From Profftia lariciata (GTDB taxonomy: Bacteria > Pseudomonadota > Gammaproteobacteria > Enterobacterales > Enterobacteriaceae), in contig NZ_CP045925.1 in assembly GCF_020541265.1 (NCBI RefSeq), positions 620,001-684,000 on the forward strand: DNA of 64,000 bases, given 5' to 3'. How positions within the stretch are numbered: the stretch's first letter is position 1; the number at the start of each line of letters is the position of its first letter. Below, piece by piece: positions 21,051 to 32,699 of this stretch. The position numbers and the translations under genes are program-made. The notes under the pieces were generated by a model, which ran no database searches, had not been told where the DNA came from, and saw only the letters and a program-made list of their open reading frames with translations.

Positions 21051-22342
21051 CAATAATACTTTAATAATGAGAAAATATATTCTTATAATTTTAAGAAAAA
21101 TTTTAATTTTTAGATTATATAAAATATTATTTATAATAAATTTAAATGATTATTTTTTTGATAAAAAAATTTTATTTATTAAACATAATCTACACATAAA
21201 GATATATTATCTTGTTTACTCTAAAATTCAATAAATATATACATAATATTTAATAAAGAAAGTCAGTTTGTAATCTACATTATTAAGATTTTTTGTATGA
21301 GTTCTATCTTTATAAAATAATTCATTATTTAAATAATTATATAAAACATATATAATGTTTTTATAATAAATATATTTCTAATTAAATTATATATTTATTA
21401 TTTCATGATATTAATAATATTTTCATTAATTAATTTGATTATTGTATATATTGAGTGCATAACATACAATTATGTAATGTATCTTATACAGAATATTTGT
21501 TATATTAATAGTTATTAAGATTGAATGCATTAATATTTATTACATTATTTATTAACGCTACTAATCATACTGATTACATATTTTATTAGTTAATAAAAAT
21601 ATTTTAAAAAATTATATATAATAAATCTTTTTTTATAAAAGATATTATATAATTCTTGCATAATATTAAACACTATTTTAGTTAATATCTAATGATTTAT
21701 CATATAGATAGATATTTATAGATGCTAATGTTAATATAGTTCTATCTTTATTTATTTCGAAATTAAAATAATTAACAAAGATAATTTATTGAATAATTAA
21801 TATTAATTTTACTTTTTAGTAAAAAATACTTTTATATATTTTATTATATAATAATTGTATATTTATCTTTATATTATTAGTTATTAATGACTAAATAATA
21901 ACTATATATTATTCAAATAAATTAAATAATCTATTTTAAATGTTATCAAGCATTATAATATTTTATAATGAGCATATATAGCTATATCATAAATTTTACA
22001 TGTAAAGTACACTTACATAAATAAGCATTCAAATTAAGTAAAAAATAACTACTTAATAATTCTAAGCTACTATATATCTTGTATATGCATTTCTTTAAAA
22101 TCTTTTTTAAGAGATATATCAATAAATTTATATACATAGTATTAATTATAAATTATTTTATTAGCAATATAAATTATTACTAATAATTACAATATAATTT
22201 TTAGCAAAAAAATAACATCATAAAAATGATAATATTTTGAATAAATGTATATAAATATATTTTATATTATATTACAATTTTTTATTTTACATGTAATATT
22301 TATAATCAATTAAAAATATTGTTATTACTATAATATACTCAA

Positions 22343-23224
22343 TTACTTAATATATTTTGCAGTCTGTAGTGCTTTTATTCTTTCATCTAATGATGGATGT
22401 GAGCTAAATAACTTACTAAAATATTTGTTACAACCATTAATAAAAAATGTTGTCATATAACCTCTGATTTCTGGAGTATAACTAATTTTTAGACGCTGCA
22501 ATGCAGCAATCATTTTTTTACGACCTACTAAATTTACAGCACCAGCATCAGCGCGAAATTCTCGATAACGAGAGAACCACATAGTTATAATACTTGCTAT
22601 TATGGCAAATACCATTTCCAATACTATTGATATAATAAAATAAATTATTGAATTATTGCGATTGTTTTTATTTTTATAATTATTCTTCAATAAAAAAAAT
22701 GATATGCATTGTAAAATTACATAAGAGATAAAAATAACAAAAGTATTAACAATACCTTGAATTAAGATCATAGTTACCATATCACCATTAGCAATGTGAT
22801 TTATTTCATGTGCTAAAACTGCTTCAATTTCATTATGATTCATATTTCTTAACAGACCTGTACTAACAGCTATTAATGCATTATTACGTTGCATACCAGT
22901 AGTAAATGCATTTATATCACAAGCGTTATATATTGCTATTTGTGGTCTATTAATACCTATTTTTTCAGATTGTAAATAGACCGTTTTCACTAACCAATAT
23001 TCAATTTCATTATATGGTTTTTTTATGATTTTACCATTGACAGAATGCATTGCTATCCATTTAGATAGTACTAAAGAAATAATAGAACCACTAACACTAA
23101 ATAGTAAGGCTATTAACATTAAATGTTGAAAGTTATTAGATTGTATCCTAGTAATATTTAATATTACTCCAAAAACTAACATAATAGCTAGATTAGTTAA
23201 TATAAATAAAATAGCACGTATCAT
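22343..23224 (-). CDS. htpX: Membrane zinc metalloprotease HtpX
   Basis: Inner-membrane protease that, with FtsH, removes misfolded membrane proteins. 293 aa, the same length as E. coli HtpX. It has two N-terminal membrane helices (about residues 5-24 and 34-54), the zinc motif HEINH (H139, E140, H143), a third ligand E222 in SRYREFRADAG, and two further hydrophobic segments (about 157-180, 193-216). It ends in the conserved HPSLDERIKALQTAKYIK region. Ribosome site AAGGATT precedes the ATG. In E. coli transcription is under CpxR; no such site can be recognised here. Isolated between two large gaps. Confidence 0.96.
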   Translation of the reverse strand: MIRAILFILTNLAIMLVFGVILNITRIQSNNFQHLMLIALLFSVSGSIISLVLSKWIAMHSVNGKIIKKPYNEIEYWLVKTVYLQSEKIGINRPQIAIYNACDINAFTTGMQRNNALIAVSTGLLRNMNHNEIEAVLAHEINHIANGDMVTMILIQGIVNTFVIFISYVILQCISFFLLKNNYKNKNNRNNSIIYFIISIVLEMVFAIIASIITMWFSRYREFRADAGAVNLVGRKKMIAALQRLKISYTPEIRGYMTTFFINGCNKYFSKLFSSHPSLDERIKALQTAKYIK

Positions 23225-26200
23225 ATTATATATTAATCCTTATTTATAAATATATAATATAAAATATCATTAAAGATATTATTATATTTAAAAAATAATT
23301 ATATAGTATATTTAATGTTTAATATTAAATATTATTTTAATAAAATTATCTTGTATACATATACTAAAAATGGTTTTTTATTATAATATGAATAACGGCA
23401 GAAAAACTATTAAATAGTATACAATGATTTGATAAAATTTTATTATTTCTTATAATATTACTATTAAAGTTTTTCACAGATTTACAGTATACTTGATCAA
23501 TATTAAAATAAATATGTTGTGTTGTTTTGAGAAAATATAGAGTATGCTATAATTTATTTATATAAAAGATTATTTATTTTTGCATTATATTGAAATTACT
23601 ATACTAATACATTTATCAATTTTATAAAAAAATTTTTTATTTTTAAAAATAATTTTCTATACTTTTTTACATGATATGTATCATAAAATATTCTTAATAT
23701 AATAGTTTATAAAATATATCAAAAAATATAATATTTGTTAAAGACGCATTCAAATATATAAATATATCCAAAATTAAATAAATTTTATTTTTACAATATC
23801 AATACTTATTAATATTAATTAAGTACTATAAAAAATGATTAAAGATCACAATGATCTTATTTGTAATAGTAAGTTATAAATATTTATTTTAATAATATTT
23901 TATATTGTAATACTATGATTTAATATATTATTAATATAAATATTATAGACATATTTTTATTTTATATTTTTATAAAAACAAGTATTTCATTCTTAAATTA
24001 ACGGATATTAATGTATCTTTCTAAGATTATGAATATATAATTCTGATGATTCAGATAATTTAATTAATCTTTATTACATATTGCTTCTTAGATATATGTG
24101 ATATATATGGAATATATAATATAAATATTTTATATAAAAATAACTTATTCATTAATAGTGTATTATAGCATTTAAATGATAATTATTAAAAAACAATTAC
24201 ATACAGCAATATGAAAAATATTTTTATTAAAATTATAATTTTATTAAGATATAATTTTAAATTATTTTATAAAATTTTTTATTTTTATGAACATAATCTA
24301 CACATAAAAATATGTATTATATATAAATTATAAGATATTCTTTAAACAATTATTATTAAATATTAATAAATATATATCATATATAAATAAATATTAATTT
24401 ATATAATATCTGCTTTAATAAAAATAAACATTTATTCTTTACAAGTTAAAAAAATAGTTTAATAATTAATATTATTACCTTATATTATTTTAGCTTTATT
24501 ATTTATTTTTAATAATAGATGATATTAATGAATAAGTTATTACTATAGTATAGTAATTATATTATTTTCTGTAAAGAAAATATAATTTATTGACTATCAT
24601 AATCTTATGATCTCAAAAATTTAGTACTATTTACATATTAAATATTTTATTAATAGTAAATTTTATTATTATATATTATACTATAATTATACAGCTGTGT
24701 ATTTATATATATTACTAATATTACTGTAAGTATTTTAATAACAGTTAATATTATGTTTAATAATAAATTATTGCATTTTTTATAAAAAAGAATTCATTTT
24801 ATTATTTATATTTAAAATTCTAGAGTGTATTTATATTATAAAAATTTTTTAATTTATCTATTAAGTATTATGGTATATGATGTTATCAAAAATTATACAT
24901 AGTAAACAAAACAACTCTATATATAATCTATATTATATTGTTATCTTAAGATATCAACTTTAATTATATAATATTATGTATAATAATAATATAATCATAT
25001 TTATGATATTATTGAATAATCTATAAATTAATAAAATAATATTTATTAATAAGTTATAAATGGTTCAATAAAATATACATAATAGATTTCAAATATTTGA
25101 CTATTGAATATTAAAAAGTAAGATAAATACCTTTATAAGATATATTTTAGCATGCAAGATGTATAAAAATTATTAATTAACATATATTAATTATATAAAA
25201 ATATAAAACTTCGTAATTATGTTTATAAATGAAATAATATTATTTATTTAATATATTGAAAAAATATTTTATAAAGAACTAATATATTATTATAAATATA
25301 TAATATTAAAAATAAATAATTTTAATACTAACATTATATTTACATAATATCTTAATTTACAATAAATAATTAAACAATCAACAAATTTAAAATTTGTATG
25401 ACTCAAGCATACAATAACATTAACAACTTATTAAAATAAAAAATTACATATATTAATATTATATATACAGTATATTTAGTATTTTTATTAATTACAAACA
25501 ATATGAAATTAGTGTCATATAAATAATAAATTAATATATACATATTTAAAATTAACTAAGTTAATATATGATATATAAAATTATCTCTTATAAAATAACT
25601 ATTTTTACTAAATAGTATTATTAATAAGATAGTAGTTTTATAAAAATATTAGTAATATGTCTTATCATTAATTTTAAAAACTTTATACAAAATACTGTTA
25701 TTATAATTTATATTTTAATAAATAATTATATTTTTATATATATGTTTTTAAAGAAAATAATAGCAAAATTATTTTTTATAAAATTTTTTAAAAAATAATA
25801 TGATCAAATGTAAGCTCTCCTAATCATTTAGATAATTATACATAATATATTATTATGTATATAATATATTATAATTTAAAAAATATCTAAAAATATTAAC
25901 TTTTTATAAATACAATAAAAATGATTATTGGTTACTTTATTAATATTGTTACCATGAATAATTAATTAATTATTTAATGTTTTTAAAAATATTGTATGCT
26001 AAAATATATAAAATATTTATTTATGTTTAAAAAAATTAATTTTCCTATTATACTCTAACTAATAATAGATAAACAATTAGTTATTTAAAAATTTAGTTAT
26101 AAAATATTGCGCTCAATACATAATTATAAGAATAACAAATATTAAATAGAAATATGTATAATTGTAATGTTATTAGTAATAATAATTGTTATTATGAAAT

Positions 26201-28215
26201 AATACTTGAATAGCCTACCAACATAAAAAAATTAAAATAATTTTTCTTAAGAATATTGCTTAATATTTTATTTTTTATTTACAATGAATATCAATTTTAA
26301 ATTTATATATTTAAATTTGATAGTTTAATGAAAATATAGATAAAATAATATACTAAATAAATACGTTTTTAGATAATAAAGAGCTATTAGAACGTAAAGA
26401 TATATTTTATTACTTTTATTATTAATAATTTATAGCTAAGGTAATCTCTAAAGTATTATCTTGAATATTAGATTATCTATAATCTATGAAATATAGATAT
26501 TATTAATTATGCTAATTATGTCTTTTATTAGAATACAAGATATATATAATTATTAAAAATATGATAGTAAATACATTTCATATAAATAATTCAGTGATCT
26601 ATTTTCTTTAATAAAATTTTAAAATAAAAAAATATACATTATAAGTTACTTACTTAATACAAGTCATAACTATTTTTAGTTAATTTTTTTTAAATTAAGC
26701 ATGATTTATAACTGAAATATTACATAAGAATATCTATAATATTCTAAAAACAAATAAAGCATTTTTGGATATTAGTAATAAATACTCCAACATATAACAA
26801 TAATATTTATTTCATTACTTATCTAGCTTATTTCTAAATTCACGTAATATATAATATTGGATTATTTAAAAATATAAATATAGTAATACGTGAAAATGTT
26901 AACTTTAAACATAACTTTTATTCAAAAAGATATTTAATTACTAAAATGAGTATACTTGTTAAGTTTTTAAAAAAAAATATATAATAGTTATATAAAAGTT
27001 TTACTAGTATTAAAATATTTATATTATCATTAACAATGATTAATGTTTTTAATAAACTATATATATAGTACATTTATATAAAGATATTTTTTATTATATT
27101 TTGTCTTATATATTATTATATATGTAATAATATTACAAGTTGTTATAATTATTGTTCAATATTTTAGCTTAATATATATATTATAAAAATATTTTTCAAA
27201 AATCATATAATCATTTTTAAAAAAGACTGTATCAGTGATTACTTTCATGAGTAGAAATAACTTGTTATTTTATTTTTAATCTATTAAATATTTTTTATAT
27301 TATATGATGCAACACAGAATAACCAAAATATATTATATATTGTAATATAAATTCTATTTTATTAAAAAATAGACACTATAATAATTTTATTAAAAAATAT
27401 TTATACATATTCATTATGCTTGAATCAATAAATATAAAAAGCATAATATTTTAATTAACATCAGTATATTAGGTATACATTATAAAAAACAAAATTAAGA
27501 TTATCATTAATATTAGTAAGAAGATTTAATACAAAATTTGTTATATATAATCAATAAATACAATAATTGTATTAAAAATTATTGTAATATAACAATATAT
27601 CTAATATTAAGAACTATCTTAAAATAATAAGTTTTAATTGTTATATGATTATTTAATAAATATAAATTTTATAAAATATCGTATATATTGATATTATTTA
27701 TCTCTATATTCTATAGATTATTTTATAAAATTAATTAGATAATACTTTATTGTTTGTATATATGTAAAATACATTGATTTACATTCTTTAAAATAGTATA
27801 AATAGATTGATAATCATTAAAGTATTATAAATATATTTCATAAAATTTTTAGTAAAAAATTTAACATAAATAAAGAATATAACAATTATTCTTTATGTAC
27901 TATAAAAATGAAATATTTTTAATCTCAAATTTAAGATAATTTTCAAAATTATTTTTTTACAGTTTAAATAATTATAAAAATATATCATATAATTCGGTGA
28001 TGTAATTATTAAAAATAATATATTTTTCATTAATTATAACTATATATCATTGTTATATTTTAATAGTATATTGAAATTTATTTAGTACCATTATTTTTAA
28101 TAAAATATTATAAGTGATGTTATCTGTGTTGTAATATAATTATATGTAAGAAATATATTATCTATTTTACTAAAAAATATTTAATATTTAGTAATATTCT
28201 ATATATAATAAAATA
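23225..28215. other. 5-kb AT-rich gene desert
   Basis: Between htpX and yicC. No open frame or RNA gene is recognisable. Small AT hairpins occur at 24539-24557 (9-bp arms), 27413-27447 (9-bp arms with two GC pairs, 17-nt loop) and 27870-27896 (10-bp arms). The last is 320 nt beyond the yicC stop and could act in its 3' end. A GC-richer stretch at 23390-23530 upstream of htpX may hold its promoter region. Confidence 0.6.
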
Positions 28216-29079
28216 TTACTCAATATTTTGAATTTGTTCTCGTATTTGCTCAATTAATACTTTTATCTCTATGGCAGATGTAGTAATATCTGCGTTAATA
28301 GATTTAGATGCTAATGTATTTGATTCACGATTAAATTCTTGCATCATAAAATCTAGACGTCTACCAATAGCTTCTTGTTTTTGTAGAATAGCATACGTTT
28401 CTTTAATATGTGTTGCTAAACGATCTAATTCTTCAGAAATATCAAGACGTTGTGCTATAAAAATTATTTCTTGTTCTAAACGGTTATTTTCTAAACTAAT
28501 TTGTGCTTCTTTTAACTTTCCTAGTAAACGTTCGCGTTGCCATTGTAGTATCTCAGGCATTAATTGTTTTATTTTAGCAATTTCTATTGAGATAGCATTT
28601 AATTTTTGTTCTATGATTAGTTGCAGCGCGCTACCTTCACGTTCACGTGCTATAATAAAATTATTAATAACAAGTTCTAATGCATTTATTAAGTCATTAC
28701 TAATAAAATTTAAATCTTGTTGTTTAGATGATATTACATGAGGCCAACCTAGAATTTCTAGTGGATTAATCTCACCTTCATCACTCTGTATTTTTATCCA
28801 ATTAGCAGCTTCAATTAATTGTTTTGCTAGTATTTTATTCAAAATAATAGAGCTATGTATGCTAGAATTTATTTCACAATGTAAAGAACATTCTATTTTC
28901 CCACGCGTTAAATGTATGCGTAATTTTTCACGTATTATAGACTCCAAGCTACGGAATGATTCTGGTAGACGAATATATATTTCAAGATAGCGCTGGTTTA
29001 CAGAACGAATTTCCCAAGATGCATTACCCCAGCTGCCTTGTATATCATAGTGAGTATAGGCGGTCATACTTCGGATCAT
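28216..29079 (-). CDS. yicC: YicC-family endoribonuclease
   Basis: 287 aa, exactly the length of E. coli YicC and aligned throughout. It starts MIRSMTAY, carries the conserved central IWQRER-like block (LQWQRERLLGKL), and ends with the highly conserved DUF1732 tail (GRRLDFMMQEFNRESNTLAS, then KSINAD). The family is a stress-linked endoribonuclease reported to act on small RNAs such as RyhB. Cytosolic; no signal peptide. The ribosome site is weak (CAGAG upstream). It stands alone here, whereas in E. coli it neighbours rph. Retention in a genome this reduced suggests a housekeeping RNA role, which is inference. Confidence 0.94.
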   Translation of the reverse strand: MIRSMTAYTHYDIQGSWGNASWEIRSVNQRYLEIYIRLPESFRSLESIIREKLRIHLTRGKIECSLHCEINSSIHSSIILNKILAKQLIEAANWIKIQSDEGEINPLEILGWPHVISSKQQDLNFISNDLINALELVINNFIIAREREGSALQLIIEQKLNAISIEIAKIKQLMPEILQWQRERLLGKLKEAQISLENNRLEQEIIFIAQRLDISEELDRLATHIKETYAILQKQEAIGRRLDFMMQEFNRESNTLASKSINADITTSAIEIKVLIEQIREQIQNIE

Positions 29080-30076
29080 TTTTTGCGTCTCTGTAACTAG
29101 TATATTTATAATATATCAAATATTTACTGAAATAATACAATATTATATTAATTTCAGACTTAATCTTATATAAATTAGTATTACTCAATATTATATCTAA
29201 TATAACAAGTTATATTTAATAACTGCATTATGTGTTATGTATAATAAATCATTGTCTATAATATATTATTATAAATAAAGACATATTTATTAATTTATGA
29301 TAGTGTTATGAATTTATTATAATATATTTAATCATTATTATTATTGATTATCAATAATTTCTTAAAAAAGTCAATATTTCTCTATCAAGAATTATAAAAA
29401 ATATAATATAAGAATATTTAAACAATATAAATAATTGTTATTTTTTTATGTAATAGATATTGTTGATATGAGCTTTAAATATTATAATATATAATATAAC
29501 TACATAAAATATATAATATAAATATAGTAATTTATTAAATTTTAGTAAATTAAATAATTAGCAATATAAATATATTATTTAGAATATTAGATATATACTT
29601 ATAATAAATAAATAATGTACTAAAAATAATTTTTATTATTTTTAGTGTAAATTTTTTCTAATTTTTTATTAGTTTGTTAAATATTTTAATATATTACTTG
29701 TAATAACAATAAAACTGTATATAAATATACAAAGTATATATAAATTAACATTACAAATATCATTAATTTTAAATACTATTAATATATAAATATAAGATAA
29801 AATAAACTTTATTTATAAATACATTATTTAATTTATATTCTACAAACATATAATAATTATTATTATATTTGATAATCTTTACTATTTAATTATTGCATCA
29901 TTATACCTAAGATAATATACTATAATAAAAATTATATATTTTTAATATAACATTTACGAAACTTATACTTATTTAAAATATTAATTTGTATGATAGTGTA
30001 TACTTATATTATTTTATAATTTAAGAAAATAACTTTTTGTTAATTTTAGCTAATTTATTTTTTTGGAGTAGTTAAT
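29080..30076. other. AT-rich gap between yicC and rpmB
   Basis: About 1 kb separating divergent yicC and rpmB. No frame, RNA or notable repeat seen. It must contain both promoters; TATAAT-like hexamers are too common to assign. Confidence 0.65.
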
Positions 30077-30313
30077 ATGTCTAAAATATGTCAAGTAACG
30101 GGAAAGCGTCCAGTTACTGGTAATAACGTTTCCCACGCAATGAACGCAACTAAGCGTCGTTTTTTACCTAATTTACATTTACATCGCTTTTGGATTGAAG
30201 ATGAAAAACGTTTTATAACTTTAAAAATCTCTGCTAAAGGAATACGTATTATTGATAAGAAAGGTATTAGATATGTTTTAACTAATATTCGATCTTGTAG
30301 TAAAGAAAAATAA
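30077..30313 (+). CDS. rpmB: 50S ribosomal protein L28
   Basis: 78 aa, as in E. coli. The sequence opens MSKICQVTGKRPVTGNNVSH and continues through NATKRRFLPNLHLHRFW, which is diagnostic of L28. Good ribosome site (TTGGAGTAG). The C-terminal dozen residues diverge (LTNIRSCSKEK). In E. coli rpmG (L33) follows within the same operon; here nothing like L33 follows, so rpmG is either lost or elsewhere. Promoter presumably in the AT-rich DNA upstream. Confidence 0.97.
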   Translation: MSKICQVTGKRPVTGNNVSHAMNATKRRFLPNLHLHRFWIEDEKRFITLKISAKGIRIIDKKGIRYVLTNIRSCSKEK

Positions 30314-31427
30314 CAATAGCATTATAGAATAATATATTTATAATAGATTCAATACAATTATTATTATAAAAATAATTTTTTTAAAAAATAATGTCATTTT
30401 AAATGATATAACTTAAGTAAGTTAATTATATTATATAATAATTAATAATAATTTTTTAAAAAAATATTTATGTATCTTGTAATAAAATACTAAAATATTA
30501 TATTTCTATTAAATAAAAAATTATTAAATATAATATGCATTAAATTCTTTTAATCAATTTTTTCGTTCTTCATTAATATAAAAAATAATTTAAAATTATT
30601 TACATGTAATAATTATTACAGATAAAAAATATGATGTATTTATAACGTTAATTAATAAGATTTTATAATAATGATATCTTAAATTATTTTTTTCTAATTT
30701 AGTAAATTAGTGAAAAATAAAAAATTTATTTTTTAATAAATGCATTTTATTGCAGTAGAATTACTTTATTAATTTAATTATAATATATTATATTATTCAT
30801 ATATATAATAATAAAAAAGCTATTTATTTATAATCAATATTATTGATTGTATTAATTTTTTAATATGTACATTATTATTTTCATAACTTATAAATATCTG
30901 ATATTACAATATATTTATATAAATAAATAAATTATTTTTGAATTAATGGATACGTATATAATTTAAAGTATTATTATCAATTTTCTATCATTGTAGATGA
31001 TGTATAAAATTTTTATTAAAAATATATATGATTTAATTGATAGATTGTATTAATAATAATTTTTTATTTTAATCATTTTAAATAAATATAAACATTATAT
31101 ATAATAACATAACTTATATTAAGTAAGGTATATATAATTTCTTCTTATAAAGAATGATATTTATTTTTTATTAAAGTAAATATTTATTATTATATAATAA
31201 CCATATATCCCGTCAAAACATATAAATATACTATGTATAGTATTAATATTTTATGTATTTATTTTATTAATTAATGGTCATATTTATTTTGATAAAAATA
31301 ATAATTTTAATATAAAAATATCAACTATGTAGTTATAGTATAATCTGTACACTAAAATAATTTTATTTATTTTAGTCTACAGATTAAAGTACAATAAAAA
31401 ATATTGCTTATGTTTGGAGTACAAATC
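30314..31427. other. AT-rich gap between rpmB and tolQ
   Basis: About 1.1 kb. rpmG, expected after rpmB, and ybgC, expected before tolQ, are both absent. The only strong element is the 20-bp inverted repeat at 31341-31386 just upstream of tolQ. Confidence 0.65.
31341..31386 (+). promoter_or_regulatory. Long inverted repeat and -10-like box before tolQ
   Basis: Left arm TAATCTGTACACTAAAATAA (31341-31360) and right arm TTATTTTAGTCTACAGATTA (31367-31386) pair over 20 bp with one C-C mismatch around a 6-nt loop. The element ends 41 nt before the tolQ ATG. A perfect TATAAT (31339-31344) overlaps the left arm; no convincing -35 is seen. It could be an operator, an mRNA 5' stabiliser or an attenuator for the tol genes. 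No T-run follows, so a simple terminator is unlikely. Confidence 0.55.
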
Positions 31428-32111
31428 ATGACTAATATAAACATACTAAAAATATTTTTACAAGCTAGTTTATTGGTCAAATTAATTATATTTATTCTGA
31501 TTTGTTTGTCTATTTTGTCTTGGACTATTATTATATGTTGCGCTAGAAATGTATATACAGCTAAGAATAGTGCAGTAGCTTTTGAAAAAAAATTTTGGTC
31601 AGGAATTGAGTTATCACGTATCTATCAAGAAAATAAAATATGTTGTAATGCTCTTATTGGCTCTGAACAAATATTTAATTCTGGATTTAAAGAGTATCTA
31701 CGTTTACATCGTATAAGTAATCAAACGAATAGTAATACAATAAAAAATATAAACCGCATCATGCGTATTTCATTAAATCATGAAATTGCAAATTTAGAAA
31801 GATATATTCCATTCTTAGGTATAATTGGTTCTATTAGTCCTTATATTGGACTTTTAGGTACCATTTCGGGTATTATACATGCCTTTACGAGCTTAGGAAT
31901 TGTAAAACAAACCACTCTTCAGATGGTTGCACCTGGTATTGCAGAAGCATTAATTACAACAGCTATTGGTCTATTCACTGCAATTCCAGCGGTTATTGCT
32001 TATAACTATCTTAATCATTATATCAATATACTTGAACAAAATTATAATAATTTTATAGAAGAATTTATTGTTATTTTGTATCGTCAAACTTTTACTAAAG
32101 AATCTAAATAA
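31428..32111 (+). CDS. tolQ: Tol-Pal system proton-channel subunit TolQ
   Basis: Inner-membrane subunit that, with TolR, uses the proton motive force to energise TolA and pull the outer membrane inward at division. The start at 31428 (MTNINILKIFL) is chosen because GGAG (31416-31419) sits 8 nt upstream and it matches E. coli; in-frame TTG/ATG codons at 31404 and 31410 are less likely. 227 aa against 230 in E. coli. Three membrane helices: about residues 12-36, 130-155 (FLGIIGSISPYIGLLGTISG) and 165-195 (MVAPGIAEALITTAIGLFTA). 15 nt separate it from tolR. Confidence 0.96.
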   Translation: MTNINILKIFLQASLLVKLIIFILICLSILSWTIIICCARNVYTAKNSAVAFEKKFWSGIELSRIYQENKICCNALIGSEQIFNSGFKEYLRLHRISNQTNSNTIKNINRIMRISLNHEIANLERYIPFLGIIGSISPYIGLLGTISGIIHAFTSLGIVKQTTLQMVAPGIAEALITTAIGLFTAIPAVIAYNYLNHYINILEQNYNNFIEEFIVILYRQTFTKESK

Positions 32112-32126
32112 TAAAAAGGTAGTATT

Positions 32127-32546
32127 ATGAGATCCATTGATCGTCGTAAGATACAAAATGAGATTAATATAGTACCTTTACTAGATATATTATTAGTTCT
32201 TATACTTATTTTTATCGCTACTACTCCTATTATCACTCAAAATATTAAAGTTAATTTACCTGATAGTAAGAATACAACAAAACTTTGGAATAATCTTAAT
32301 CCTACAGTTATTGTTGAAGTATATGAAAAAAAAAAATATACTATTATTATTGAGCAAAATCGTATAGCACACATTCCAGAAGATCGTGTAATTCAAATAA
32401 TACAATCTTATCTTAAAGTACATCCAAAAACAGTATTTTTGATTGGAGGCGATAAACAAGTATCTTACGATAACATTATTAAAGCCATTAATATTTTACA
32501 TTTGGCAGGCGTAATATCTGTCGGCTTAATGACACATCCTGTTTGA
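32127..32546 (+). CDS. tolR: Tol-Pal system subunit TolR
   Basis: Partner of TolQ in the proton-driven motor. 139 aa. One N-terminal membrane helix (about residues 15-37) carries the essential aspartate D20 in NIVPLLDILLVL, equivalent to E. coli D23. The periplasmic domain ends with the conserved KTVFLIGGDKQVSYDNIIKA and VGLMTHPV. Ribosome site AAAAGG before the ATG. It lies 15 nt after tolQ and is surely cotranscribed with it. 153 nt separate it from tolA, longer than expected, and include a short GC-rich island. Confidence 0.96.
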   Translation: MRSIDRRKIQNEINIVPLLDILLVLILIFIATTPIITQNIKVNLPDSKNTTKLWNNLNPTVIVEVYEKKKYTIIIEQNRIAHIPEDRVIQIIQSYLKVHPKTVFLIGGDKQVSYDNIIKAINILHLAGVISVGLMTHPV

Positions 32547-32660
32547 AATACTTAATAAAATAGTTAAATATATATTTTATATGCCTTACTATATTTGTAG
32601 ATAAAGCTAGCTCATTAATAATGTAATATAAATAAAACTTAATTACTTGATTAACTTTAA

Positions 32661-32675
32661 ACCCGCGGCCTGAGT
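32661..32675. other. GC-rich island in tolR-tolA spacer
   Basis: ACCCGCGGCCTGAGT, eleven G/C in fifteen bases, in DNA that is otherwise nearly all A/T. It lies 25 nt before the tolA start and contains the palindrome CCGCGG. Likely conserved for some reason (mRNA structure or protein binding) or a patch not yet eroded. No function assigned. Confidence 0.4.
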
Positions 32676-32699
32676 ATATTAAATATTGGAAGATACATC

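Larger units (their letters stand above)
18818..22342. other. 3.5-kb AT-rich gap with two long inverted repeats
   Basis: No credible gene; a 67-codon frame at 21031-21234 is low-complexity and begins inside an inverted repeat. It holds the two longest perfect inverted repeats of the window (19041-19086 and 21006-21050) and a copy of a GCGC-bearing motif at 20118-20132. It also contains the upstream regions of queD and, at the far end, the 3' side of htpX. Confidence 0.65.

Noticed and set aside
21031..21234. 67-codon frame starting in an inverted repeat
   Set aside because: Low-complexity product, no ribosome site, start inside the hairpin arm.
21184..24310. A 19-nt string shared by two gaps (AACATAATCTACACATAAA)
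   Set aside because: Two copies only, flanks unrelated; at this base composition matches of this length are expected between gaps.
28271..28741. 156-codon open frame antisense to yicC
   Set aside because: It lies wholly inside the conserved yicC frame, and its Ser/Ile/Cys-rich product matches no family I know; a shadow of the real gene.
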